The position numbers were made by a program, and so were the translations under genes. This document shows positions 55,281 to 64,000 of a stretch of 64,000 nt of DNA, one piece after another. Below the pieces are notes generated by a model. It saw nothing but the letters and a program-made list of their open reading frames with translations. It was not told the DNA's origin and searched no databases. Position 1 is the stretch's first letter. The number at the start of each line of letters is the position of its first letter. This stretch comes from Muscardinus avellanarius (Eukaryota > Chordata > Mammalia > Rodentia > Gliridae): assembly GCA_963383645.1 (NCBI GenBank), contig OY726567.1, positions 70,640,997 through 70,704,996 of the forward strand, given 5' to 3'.

Positions 55281-55694
55281 TTAGCCTGGCATGGTGATGC
55301 ATGCCTGTAATCTCAGCACTTGAGAGGCCGAGACAGGAGGATCACAGGTTTAAGGACAGCCTAGCAAGTAGGGAGACTTTCATTAACCCAGTGAGATACT
55401 GCTTCCAAATTAAAAAAAAAAAAAAAATAGGGCTAGGGGTGTGGCTCAGAGGTACAAGGCCTCTGAGTTCAATGCCCAGTACCAAAGCAAACAAACAAAA
55501 CAGTAGCATCAGCCAGGCCTGGTAGAACATTCCTATAATCCCAGTACATGGCAGAATGAGATAGGAGGGTCACAGGTTTAAGGCCAGCCCTGGCAATTTA
55601 ATAAGATCTTATCACAGAATAAAAAATAAAATAGGGCCAGGAGTATAGTTAAGAGACAGAAGACTCCTGAGTTCAATCCTGAGTGAGTCAGTCA

Positions 55695-55731
<37 letters not shown>
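55281..55731 (+). repeat. Two sense B1-ID SINEs and (CA)n
   Basis: Copies at 55281-55488 and 55510-55695, then (CA)n at 55696-55731. Confidence 0.87.
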
Positions 55732-55734
<3 letters not shown>

Positions 55735-56141
55735 AGTGCTGGCTGTACAGCTGTATTTTGGAGAATGAGGGAAGTGGATTCTGTTTTCTTTGGCCCAGAA
55801 CAAGATGTCATATTTCCATGACAGCAAAGAAAACTGGTCAGCCTTCAAGTCTTCCACAATTCTTGACATCTCGCTAACAGGCTGAGGAAACCCACCTCTG
55901 AGCCTGGAGAAGCGGCACTGATGCTGAGATTGGTGGAGAACACAGGAAGGCTGGCCTGTTGGCGGGTGCACGGCCCACCTCCACCTGCTCACCCGGAATG
56001 CAGCCAGACAGGACAGCACCCACGAACACGGCACACCCGGCCACATTAACCATGAGCACAGTTGGAGGCCCCAACACGAGGCTAGGAAAATCCCCCAAAC
56101 TAGGCCACCTGGCAGTTGCTATAATTGATAAAGTCAATAGT
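55732..56141. other. Anonymous unique sequence
   Basis: About 410 bases; nothing recognisable. Confidence 0.35.
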
Positions 56142-56358
56142 AGCCAGGCATGGTGGCGCATGCTTGTAATCCCCGCGCTTGGGAGGCTGAGACAGGAGGA
56201 TCACACAGGTTCGAAGCCAGCCTCAGCTACTCAGGCTCTCAGCAATTTAGTGAGACCCTGTTTCCAAATAAAATATAAAATAGGTCTGGGAGTACAGCCC
56301 GAAGGTAGAAAAGCCCCTGGGTTCCAACCCCAGTATCACCCCCCCCCCAAAAAAAAAG
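56142..56358 (+). repeat. Sense B1-ID SINE with C run
   Basis: Well-preserved copy; a C run (about 56339-56348) replaces the usual CACA at its end. Confidence 0.9.
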
Positions 56359-56617
56359 ATAATAGTACATGCCACCAAAACCTGGAAAGGCCAGAGCTTT
56401 AATTTTGCCTCCGCTATATCTTAGGACAGAAGCCAGCTGTCCACTTACAAATGTGAGCACCATGACTATTCACTAAAACAAAACCTGACAATACCACAGT
56501 CTGGTGAGGTGGCCTAGAAACTGGGCCTCGCACTGCTCAGAGCGGGACTGTGCCGTGGGAAAGTTGCTGAGGCTGACAAAATATTTTTCTTTTTTTTAAA
56601 TTTTTGTTACTTTTTGT

Positions 56618-56823
56618 TTTGTTTGGGGTAAGTAGGGATTGAGTCCAGGGGCATTCTACCTCTGAACTTCACCCCCAGCCCTTTTCATTTTTTTGTTTTG
56701 AAACAGGGTCTCACTAAGATGCTGAGGGTCTTGCTAAATTGTTGAGGCTGGCCTGAAACCTGCAATCCTTCTGTCTCAGTCTGCCAAGTACTGGGATTAC
56801 AAGCATGTGCTACTTTGCCTAGT
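56618..56823 (-). repeat. Antisense B1-ID SINE
   Basis: Full inverted copy. Confidence 0.87.
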
Positions 56824-56849
56824 TATAATTTCTTTAAAAATTAAATATA

Positions 56850-57091
56850 TGCAGGCACAGTGGCACCTGCTTGTGTTCCCAATCCTTAGGAAGATGAGAC
56901 AGGTAGATCACAGGTTTAAGGTCAGTACACAGTAACTTAATGAGACCCTGTTTCAAAATAAAGTTGCCGGGCGTGGTGGCGCACGCTTGTAATCCCCGCG
57001 CTTGGGAGGCAGAGACAGGAAGGAGGATTGTGAAGGTTCGAAGCCAGCAGCGCTGGCTTAAGAGACCCCGTTTCAAAATAATAATAATAAT

Positions 57092-57122
<31 letters not shown>

Positions 57123-57484
57123 CTGGGAGTGTAGCCCGGAGGTAGAAGGGCTTCCAGGAACCCAAGTACCACCAAAATAAAGTAGAAGCCAGGTGTGGTA
57201 ACACAGGCTTTTAATCCCTGTACTTGGGAAGCTGAGACAAGAAGGATCACAGGTTTGAGGACAAGTCTCAGAAAGTAGTGAGACTCTCATCAACCTAGAC
57301 AGATGCTGTTTCAAAATAAAAATAAGAAATAGGGCTGGAGGTATAGATCAGAGGTAGAATTTCCCAGGGTTCAATGCTCAGTACCACAGAAAATAATAAT
57401 AAAAATAAAAATAAATAAAATAGGGCTGGTGATGTAACTCAGTGGTAGAGTCCCTCTGGGTTCAATCCATAGTATCACACACAC
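56850..57484 (+). repeat. Sense SINE cluster; young copy carries an internal (TG)n
   Basis: Diverged B1 half 56850-56964; short-subfamily copy 56965-57175 in which (TG)n (57095-57121) occupies the linker between the B1 and ID halves; full copy 57183-57390; ID half 57420-57484. AAAATAAAGT brackets the young copy. Confidence 0.88.
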
Positions 57485-57519
57485 ATACAAAAATTAAAAT
57501 TTAAAATTAAATATACATA

Positions 57520-57900
57520 TATATACAACCCAGAAATTTAGTCCTTGGTACTTACACCAGAAAAATTAAACCTTATGGATGTGAATATTTATAGCAGGTT
57601 TATTCACAAAACAACAGCCAAATGTTCTTCCCTCAATGGACAAGTGAGTGAAGGGTTGCTAGTGAGTCTAGTTTTTTATCTTGCTATGGAAACTTACACG
57701 TGTGATAAAGTGCATAGAAACACACACACATATGCACGAGTGTGTGTAACATGAGCCCTCTGGGCTGCAAGGCTATCGTGTCCTGGCTTTGACACTGTGG
57801 CCTATGATGCTGGAGGAAACTGAGCGAAGGGTACCCGGGGCCTCCCTGTAAGCTGTTTTGTAACTTTCTATGAATCTACAAGTGTTTCAGAAATATACTT
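57520..57900 (+). mobile_element. Old L1 3' end fragment, sense
   Basis: ACCCAGAAATTTAGTCCTTGG, then TTTATAGCAGGTTTATTCAC and the late GTAACTTTCTATGAATCTAC match the 3' portion of old mammalian L1 (L1M-type) elements in order. Diverged and interrupted by a short (CA)n; inactive. Confidence 0.8.
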
Positions 57901-58332
57901 AAAGCCGGGTGCGATGGTGCATGCTTGTAATTCTAGCACTTGGGAGACTGAGACAGGGGGATTGCAGGTTCAAGGCCAGCCTCAGCAACTTTATGATGTT
58001 CTCAGCAACTTACTGAGACCTATTTCTGAATGAAACATAAAATAGGCCTGGGGGGTGTGGCTGGAGATAGATGGCCCTTGGGTTCTATCCCCAGTACCAC
58101 ACACACACACACAGAAAAGATACACTTAAGCCGGACATGGTGATACACACTTGTAACCCCAATACTTGGGAGGCTGAGACAGAAGGATCATAGGTTCAAG
58201 GAGAGCCCCAGCAAGTAATGAGACTTACCAACCTGGCAAGGTCCTGTTTCAAAATAGAAATAAAACAGGACTGGGGGTGTAGCTTGGAGGTAAGATGCCC
58301 CTGGGTTCCATCCCTAGCACCACACACACACT
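57901..58332 (+). repeat. Two sense B1-ID SINEs
   Basis: Copies at 57901-58115 and 58128-58332. CACTTAAG at both ends of the second suggests its target-site duplication. Confidence 0.88.
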
Positions 58333-59591
58333 TAAGGGAACATGTGCTGGATGGCACAGCTGTGCCATGCCCCGTGCTGCCACCGTGCAGCCGCAGCTGA
58401 GCAAGGCAGCCGCTGCCCAGGCCTCTGCAGGCACAACGCCCTGCTGGTGTCTAGCGTGGAGGCAGCCAGCTTCTATCCAACTGGACACTCCATCCGTGCC
58501 ATCAGATGTCGCCACGCCCCTGGAGGGTACAGAACAGATGGAATGAAAGCTGGAGCGCTGCAAGGAGCCTAGTGGTTCCTGGTCATCTCCACTGCCATTG
58601 TAATCCTCTCCGGCATCCCTGGAAAGACCCTTTCTCAGCACTGGGAGGCTGCTGGTCCTGGCGCCAGCCAGCTGGTCTTCTCAGAGCCTCCTCATCCCAA
58701 GTCCTGTCACTTCTGCTCGTGGGCACCAGTCTGGACACGTCGCCCCAGGTCAGGACAGCCCTCCAAGTGTGTGCAGGAGGCTGGGTGCAGGACGCATGGT
58801 AGTCACTGCCAGATGCAGGTCGGCTCTTCTCTCCATGGCTCCGGGGACATGGGAGCAGCCAGCACCACAGCATCCTGGCCAACCACTGGCTTCGGTCCTC
58901 CAGCGTCGCCAGCCTTCAGACTCCACGAAATGGCACCCTCTGGGATCCAGGTGGGGTTCCTCTGCTACTGGATGTATGCTCCCTTAACCAAGCAGGCTGT
59001 CGCCAGGTCCATCAACAGCCTCTCTAAGAGAGGAGAGGGGCCACGGGGCTGGGCACATTCGGGCCCCCACCCTGCCCGTCTCCTGGGAGAGACAAGCAGA
59101 GGTTCTGATCTGGGAAGGGGGGGGGCACAGGCACCAACCTCTTGGTGTTCCACCTCTCGACACAGACACTGACGCACTTCAGAGTAGCTTCCACTGTGCC
59201 CACCAACACTGTGCTCCTTCCCGCTCAGCCCTCTGCAGGGCATGCCAGTGACACACGGCTCTCACTTCCCACAGTAAGCCTGGAGGCCTGTCAACCTCCC
59301 CAGGGCGCGCAGCCACACTGCCAAAGCTATAGCCCACATGAGGGGCTGGCCACCCACAAGTCCCCCAAGCTTTCACACTGAGGAGACTCAGAACAACAAG
59401 AACCCTGCCAGGGAGCACGGCGAACCCGGCTGCGGGCAGGTGCGAGGCCAGGAGTACGCGCGGCTGGCTCTGGTGGGCCAGGCTGACTGGATAAGGCCGT
59501 GCCAACCACCGCCCTGTCGAGTCCCATCTGCCAGCTACTTTGGCAGACAGACTTCCAAATGGTCACTGTTTAGTAGTTCCTCACAACATTA
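58333..59591. other. SINE-free GC-rich block, no gene recognised
   Basis: About 1.26 kb without any SINE, in a region where SINEs otherwise recur every few hundred bases. It is GC-rich with scattered CpGs. Overlapping open frames exist in several registers on both strands (for example 58771-59172 +), but none has a recognisable domain or convincing exon bounds. Confidence 0.4.
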
Positions 59592-59773
59592 AACCTGGCC
59601 AGGTTTGGCGATGCACACCTGTAATCCCAGTGCTAAGGAGGATGAGATGGGAGGATTGTGGGTTCAAGGTCAGCAGGCAGTAACTTAGTGACACCCTCAT
59701 TCAAAGCAAAAAAATAAAAAGTCCTGAGGGTGTAGTTCAAAAGCAGAATACCCCTGGGTTCAATCCCCAATGA

Positions 59774-59813
<40 letters not shown>
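59592..59813 (+). repeat. Sense B1-ID SINE with (CA)n
   Basis: Diverged copy 59592-59773, then (CA)n to 59813. Confidence 0.87.
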
Positions 59814-59815
<2 letters not shown>

Positions 59816-60116
59816 GATAAGACCAGGGGGGAGCCCTAACAGAATATCAGACACATTTTTGGCACAAGTACAAGGAGAGACTAAAACATAGCTCATGAGT
59901 ACGTCATTTCTCTATCCCGCAAATGTATACATGCTGTTCATCCACTGATTCCCTTGCCATTCTGTCTAAGGAGTAGCCACCTTGCTACGTGAACGGATGC
60001 AATAAATAATTCTTATCCTCTGTCAGCCACATTTGATTTCTACCCTAAACAAGTGAAAGGATCCACCGAGCCAGTGACAGTCCCTAAAACCACAATGAGA
60101 AGCTGTATGCTAACGT
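59814..60116. other. Anonymous unique sequence
   Basis: About 300 bases; nothing recognisable. Confidence 0.35.
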
Positions 60117-60295
60117 TAGGCTGGGCGTGGTGGCACATGCCTGTAATTCCAGTACTCAGGAGGCTGAGGCAGGAGGATGGCAGGTCTGAGGCCAATATGT
60201 GATAACTTAGTGAGATCCTTTTTCAAAACTTAAAAATAAAAGTAAAAATGGCTAGAGTTATAGCTCACTGGTAGAGCACTTCTGGATTCAATCCT

Positions 60296-60338
<43 letters not shown>

Positions 60339-61018
60339 CAGTTTACTATGTCAATTATACCTCATAACACTGCTTTTAAAAAACCACACACAGGCTGGGC
60401 GTGGTGGCGCACGCTTGTAATCCCAGCATTCAGGAGGCTGAGACAGGAGGATCAGGGTTCACAGACAGCCTCAGCTACTTAGTGAGGCCCTTTGCAACTC
60501 AGTGAGATCAAAATAACAAAAAAAATAGGGCTGGGAGAGTAGCTCAGAGGTAGAATGCCCCTGGGTTCAATCTCCAGTACTTGAAAAAAAAAAAAAAAAA
60601 AGCCAGTGGCACACACTTGTAATCCGAGCATTTGAGAGGCTGAGACAGGAGGATCACAGTTTGCAGACAGCCTCAGCTATGTAGTGAGGCCCTAGGGGTG
60701 TTGCTCAGAGGTAGAATGTCCCTAGGTTCTATCCCCAGCACCACAAAAATAAATAAATAAATAATAAATAAATAAATAAATAACTATACATAAACCGGGC
60801 CTGGTGGCACTTGTAATCCCAGTACTTGGGAGGCTGAGACAGGAGGATTGCAGGTTCAAGAACAGCCTCAGCAAGTACTGAGACTCTCGTCAACTTAGCA
60901 AGACCCTGTTTCAAAATCAAAATAAAAGAGAGGGCTGGAGGTGTAGCCTGGAGGTAGAATGCCCCTGAGTTCAGTCCCCAGTACTACAAAAAAAATAAAA
61001 AGTAAAAAAAAATTAAAA
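60117..61018 (+). repeat. Array of four sense B1-ID SINEs
   Basis: Copies at 60117-60297 with (CA)n to 60336, 60391-60601, 60602-60785 with (AAAT)n, and 60791-61018. Confidence 0.88.
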
Positions 61019-61200
61019 ATCACACACAAGACACCACGATACCTACAAAACAAGCCAAAATTAAAAGTGACCCTACCAAGTGCTAGCAAATAGGCAGACC
61101 ACTGACCCTTTACGTGCTGCTGGTGACAACACGCAATGGCATAGCTGCTTTTGAAACTAGTAGTGTGTCACCCTTAAAGATGTCGCAAAAGAAAGCCATG
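61019..61200 (+). mobile_element. Old L1 fragment, sense (5' piece)
   Basis: CAAGTGCTAGCAAATAGGCA, then GTGCTGCTGGTGACAACACG, matches the L1M ORF2 end in order. It appears to continue after an interruption at about 61663-61860. Confidence 0.6.
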
Positions 61201-61662
61201 CTCCTTTGGTGCCCTTGGTCCCCAGAAGCAGGCCTGGACCTAGTATAATCACCTTATCCCAGTGCTAAATGCTGAGCACTGGGACACATTCTGCAGAAAA
61301 GGGTGCATGCCTGGATGCTGGGACAGCTCTTCCTTGGGATGCTGGCCATACAAGGGACAAAGAACACTGCAAGTTAACAACGCCATTGCTTCCACTGACT
61401 AACCTAGAAACCCTTTTCCTGGTGGTAATGGCTCGCGAGCCCAGAACACCGTGGAGGGTATGTGTCGCTTGTCCAGTCAGCTGCCACTGGACAAAGCGCT
61501 GCGAGGGACACAGCTGCTATTGGTCCAGCCTTTCACCACTAAATTCTTGGAGCAGTTACCAATTGCTTATAAGCTTTCCCCAGTAAACCATATGCTATCT
61601 CTGGGCATTTTCTTTGGCTTCTCAGCAACCTACCCCACTGCCCTGGCACAAGCAGGCTGTGG
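61201..61662. other. Unidentified insert within an old L1
   Basis: About 460 bases between two collinear L1M pieces. It contains TTATAAGCTTTCCCCAGTAAA, TATA- and poly(A)-like phrases such as could occur in an LTR, but the family and ends are not clear. It could equally be unique sequence. Confidence 0.3.
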
Positions 61663-61860
61663 ACCCGACAAGCAAATTCTCAGAAAATCGCATGCATACT
61701 TACTGTATGACACAGGAACTCTGGTCCTAGGAATTATGGAAGAAATTAAAGCATAGGAGGACTTAAAAGATGTCCACAACATGTTCATAACAGCTACAAA
61801 CCAGAAATGACTCCAAGTCCTAAAACGGGTACACAGATAAAGAAATTCATGGTAATTCTA
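61663..61860 (+). mobile_element. Old L1 fragment, sense (3' piece)
   Basis: TGTATGACACAGGAACTCTG, then a CACAACATGTTCATAACAGC phrase and a GCAGTGGAGTGGTGC phrase follow the order of L1M 3' ORF2. Confidence 0.6.
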
Positions 61861-61905
61861 TGCAGTGGAGTGGTGCTTTCCATAAACATCAAAGACCGAA
61901 GGGGA

Positions 61906-62239
61906 AGCTGGGCACAGTGGTTCAGGTCTATATCACAGTATTTGGAAGGCTGAGACAGGAGGATACAAGTTCTAAAGGCCAATCTTAGCAACTTACCTAG
62001 ACCCTGTATCAAAATAAAAGGGCTGGGTAGCCCAGTGGGGTGGTTCAAGACTGTAATCCCAGTACTTGGGAGGCTGAGACATGGGGCTCACACGTTCTAG
62101 TATAGCGTCAACAAGTAGTGAGACTCTCATCAACCTAGTGAGACTCTGTCTCCAAATAAAAATAAAATAGGGCTAGGAGTGTAGCTCAGAGGTAGAATGT
62201 CTCTGGGTTCAATCTCCAGCAGCGCGCGCGCGCGCGCGT

Positions 62240-62281
<42 letters not shown>
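61906..62281 (+). repeat. Two sense B1-ID SINEs and (CG)n(CA)n
   Basis: B1 half with ID scrap 61906-62029 and full copy 62030-62221, followed by a (CG)n then (CA)n run at 62222-62281, about 60 bases of strictly alternating purine-pyrimidine. Confidence 0.88.
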
Positions 62282-62283
<2 letters not shown>

Positions 62284-62799
62284 GAAGGACATGAGAGGAA
62301 ACACCATTAGCAACTGAGCCAAGGAGAGGAGATCTGGCCCTACAAGCCTACCAGTTTGTAATTCCAAGTGGGTGACAACCTAGTACTGAGTAGAGGGGGC
62401 AGGCAGAATTCCACCAAAAAGCAATTCAGCATCCCAGGGAACTGTTTGTAACGACTAGCAGGCACTTGCCCCCAAGGGTATAATGACAAAATCCAGCCAG
62501 AGCAGTCATGGTCCTTGAGGAAAATACCACTGGTGTGAAGTATTTTGGCTCTGAGCGAATTCTCAAGGCCATAAAGTTCACGACCTCATTTTGATGATTT
62601 TAGAAAAACTGAAGGCCTAATGTCTGTGTAATTCACATGTGACTTACTTTCAAAATTACAAGGAAGGAAATCGAGAGCCATTAGTCCCTCACTTCCACAC
62701 AGAAGACCTCAGCCCAGAGGCCTGTGGGTGAGAAAGCCTGTGTGTGGGACCCTGGAAGGCAGATGGATTAAAACGGCACACATATTCTCAAATAAGAAG
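62282..62799. other. Anonymous unique sequence
   Basis: About 520 bases; nothing recognisable. Confidence 0.4.
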
Positions 62800-63338
62800 G
62801 CCGGGTGTGGTGGCGCACGCTTGTAATCCCCGCGCTTGGGAGGCGGAGACAGGAAGATCGCACGGGTTCGAAGCCAGCCTCAGCTACTTAGTGAGGCTCT
62901 CAGCAACTTAGTGAGACCCTGTTTCCAAATAAAATATAAAATAGGTCTGGAAGTGTAGCTTGGAAGTAGAAGGCCCCTGGGTTCCATCCCCAGTACCACA
63001 CACACTAAACAAACAAACAAACAAACAAACAAACAAACAAACAAATAAATATAAAGCCAGGCGTGGTGGTGCACGCCTGTAATCCCAGTACTTGGGAGGC
63101 TGAGATGGGAAGATCGCAGGTTCGAGGCCAGCCTCAGAAACTTGGTGATACCCTTAGCAACTTAGACTCTGTTTCAAAATAAAAATAAAGGGTTGGGGAT
63201 ATAGCTTGGATTCAATCCCCAGGACAAATAAAATCCAAACCTCCAGAATAAATAAATAAATTAATTAATTAATAATAAAATAGGGCTGGGGGTATAACTC
63301 AGAGGTAGAGTGCCCTGGGTTCAGTCTCCAGTAACCCC
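62800..63338 (+). repeat. Sense SINE cluster with (AAAC)n
   Basis: Well-preserved copy 62800-63003 with an AAAC-rich tail to 63054; diverged copy 63055-63236; ID half 63279-63338. Confidence 0.88.
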
Positions 63339-63743
63339 ACCCCTGCCCCCACCCCACCCCCACGAAAGCAAGAGAAAAGAGAGTGAGTGTCCTTCCAGGA
63401 TCGCCTTGTCACCGCACCCAGCCTGCCATTCCCGCGGTGGGTCTGGCCACGGCTCAGCTGCTCGCCCATCAGCATCACTGATGTTCACATTGCAAGTAGA
63501 TGCCAATGAGCACGGGGTACTCCTTATATGGAGCTTCACCCACAGCTGCTACGCAGGCCACACTGACTGAGGACCAGCCAGCCCGCCAGCAGGCAAGGGC
63601 GGGTGTCCGTAAGGACAAAGGCAGCCAGAGGCAGGACGCCAGTGGGCCTCCTATCACCAGCTGGCAGGTGACCCAGCACCAGCAGAACACCCACGCTCTG
63701 GCCCTGGGCACCTGAGCGCTGCTGAGGACCCAACACTGGCCAG
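63339..63743. other. Anonymous unique sequence
   Basis: About 400 bases, GC-moderate; no gene supported. Confidence 0.35.
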
Positions 63744-63864
63744 CCAGGTGCAGCAGGACACACAGGTGATCCCAGATACTCTGGAGGCTGAGGCAGAAAG
63801 ATCCCAAGTTCAAAGCCAGCCCGGGCAGCACAGCAAGACCCTGTCTCACAAAGAAAAAAAAAAA
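63744..63864 (+). repeat. B1-like 7SL monomer
   Basis: GGTGCAGCAGGACACACAGG, then CCAGCCCGGGCAGCACAGC and CCCTGTCTCACAAAG with an A tail, is closer to a free 7SL-derived B1 monomer than to the left half of the dimeric SINE, and there is no ID half. Confidence 0.7.
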
Positions 63865-64000
63865 GGTAGCCCACCACACCTGTAATCCCAATACTTGGGA
63901 GGCTGAGACAGGAGGATCGCAGGTCGGAGAGCAGCCTCAGCAACTCAGCAAGCCTGTGTTTCAAAACAAAAAATAAACGGGGATGAGAGTGTAGCTCAGA
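63865..64000 (+). repeat. B1-ID SINE cut by the window edge
   Basis: Sense copy starting at the A tail of the preceding element; the ID half begins (GAGAGTGTAGCTCAGA) and runs off the window. Confidence 0.87.

Noticed and set aside
58771..59172. 133-codon frame in the GC-rich SINE-free block
   Set aside because: Several frames of similar length overlap it on both strands and none shows a domain, so it is probably a GC effect.

Overview
The window is mammalian nuclear DNA, most likely from a rodent of the squirrel-related clade. The main evidence is roughly 130 copies or fragments of a dimeric SINE: a 7SL-derived B1-like half joined to a tRNA-derived ID-like half. B1-dID SINEs of this kind are known from squirrels, mountain beaver and dormice. 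The species assignment is an inference. There is no bacterial, phage or CRISPR content, and there are no operons; almost everything outside three genes is interspersed repeat or anonymous intronic/intergenic sequence.

Three genes are supported, all on the + strand and all seven-transmembrane receptors with the coding region in one terminal exon. (1) At 3-953 is GPR146, cut at its N terminus by the window edge. (2) At 21397-22392 is an intact 331-codon seven-transmembrane protein that I do not recognise as a named gene. It has a splice acceptor just upstream, a strong Kozak context and a poly(A) signal downstream, and it lacks the class A activation motifs. (3) At 40414-41541 is GPER1, the G protein-coupled estrogen receptor, complete at 375 codons. 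GPR146 followed by GPER1 matches human 7p22.3, where both lie inside the large antisense gene C7orf50; I could identify no C7orf50 exon here. The unnamed receptor between them is the main discovery candidate.

About 6.4 kb upstream of the GPER1 start is a candidate 5' noncoding exon (about 33680-33971). It has CCAAT and TATA-like boxes, a perfect (CTG)16 tract and a consensus splice donor. A strong acceptor at 39977-39978 precedes the GPER1 coding exon.

Layout: 1-1.5 kb GPR146 and flank; 1.5-21 kb SINE-rich spacer with one LTR-like repeat (19.0-19.4 kb) and a MIR (15.0 kb); 21.0-23.6 kb nearly SINE-free orphan receptor locus; 23.6-33.4 kb SINE-rich, with an LTR-like repeat at 24.2 kb and a monomeric ID element at 26.1 kb; 33.4-34.2 kb candidate GPER1 first exon; 34.2-39.5 kb SINEs, an antisense L1 3' end (35.2-36.2 kb) and a 56-bp tandem duplication; 39.5-42.6 kb SINE-free GPER1; 42.6-64 kb SINE-rich spacer with old L1 fragments (57.5 and 61.0-61.9 kb), a possible ERV LTR (45.4-46.1 kb) and a SINE-free GC-rich block (58.3-59.6 kb). 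Repeat boundaries are read by eye and are good to about 5-15 bases. Several SINEs sit inside older SINEs with visible target-site duplications, giving a relative insertion history.
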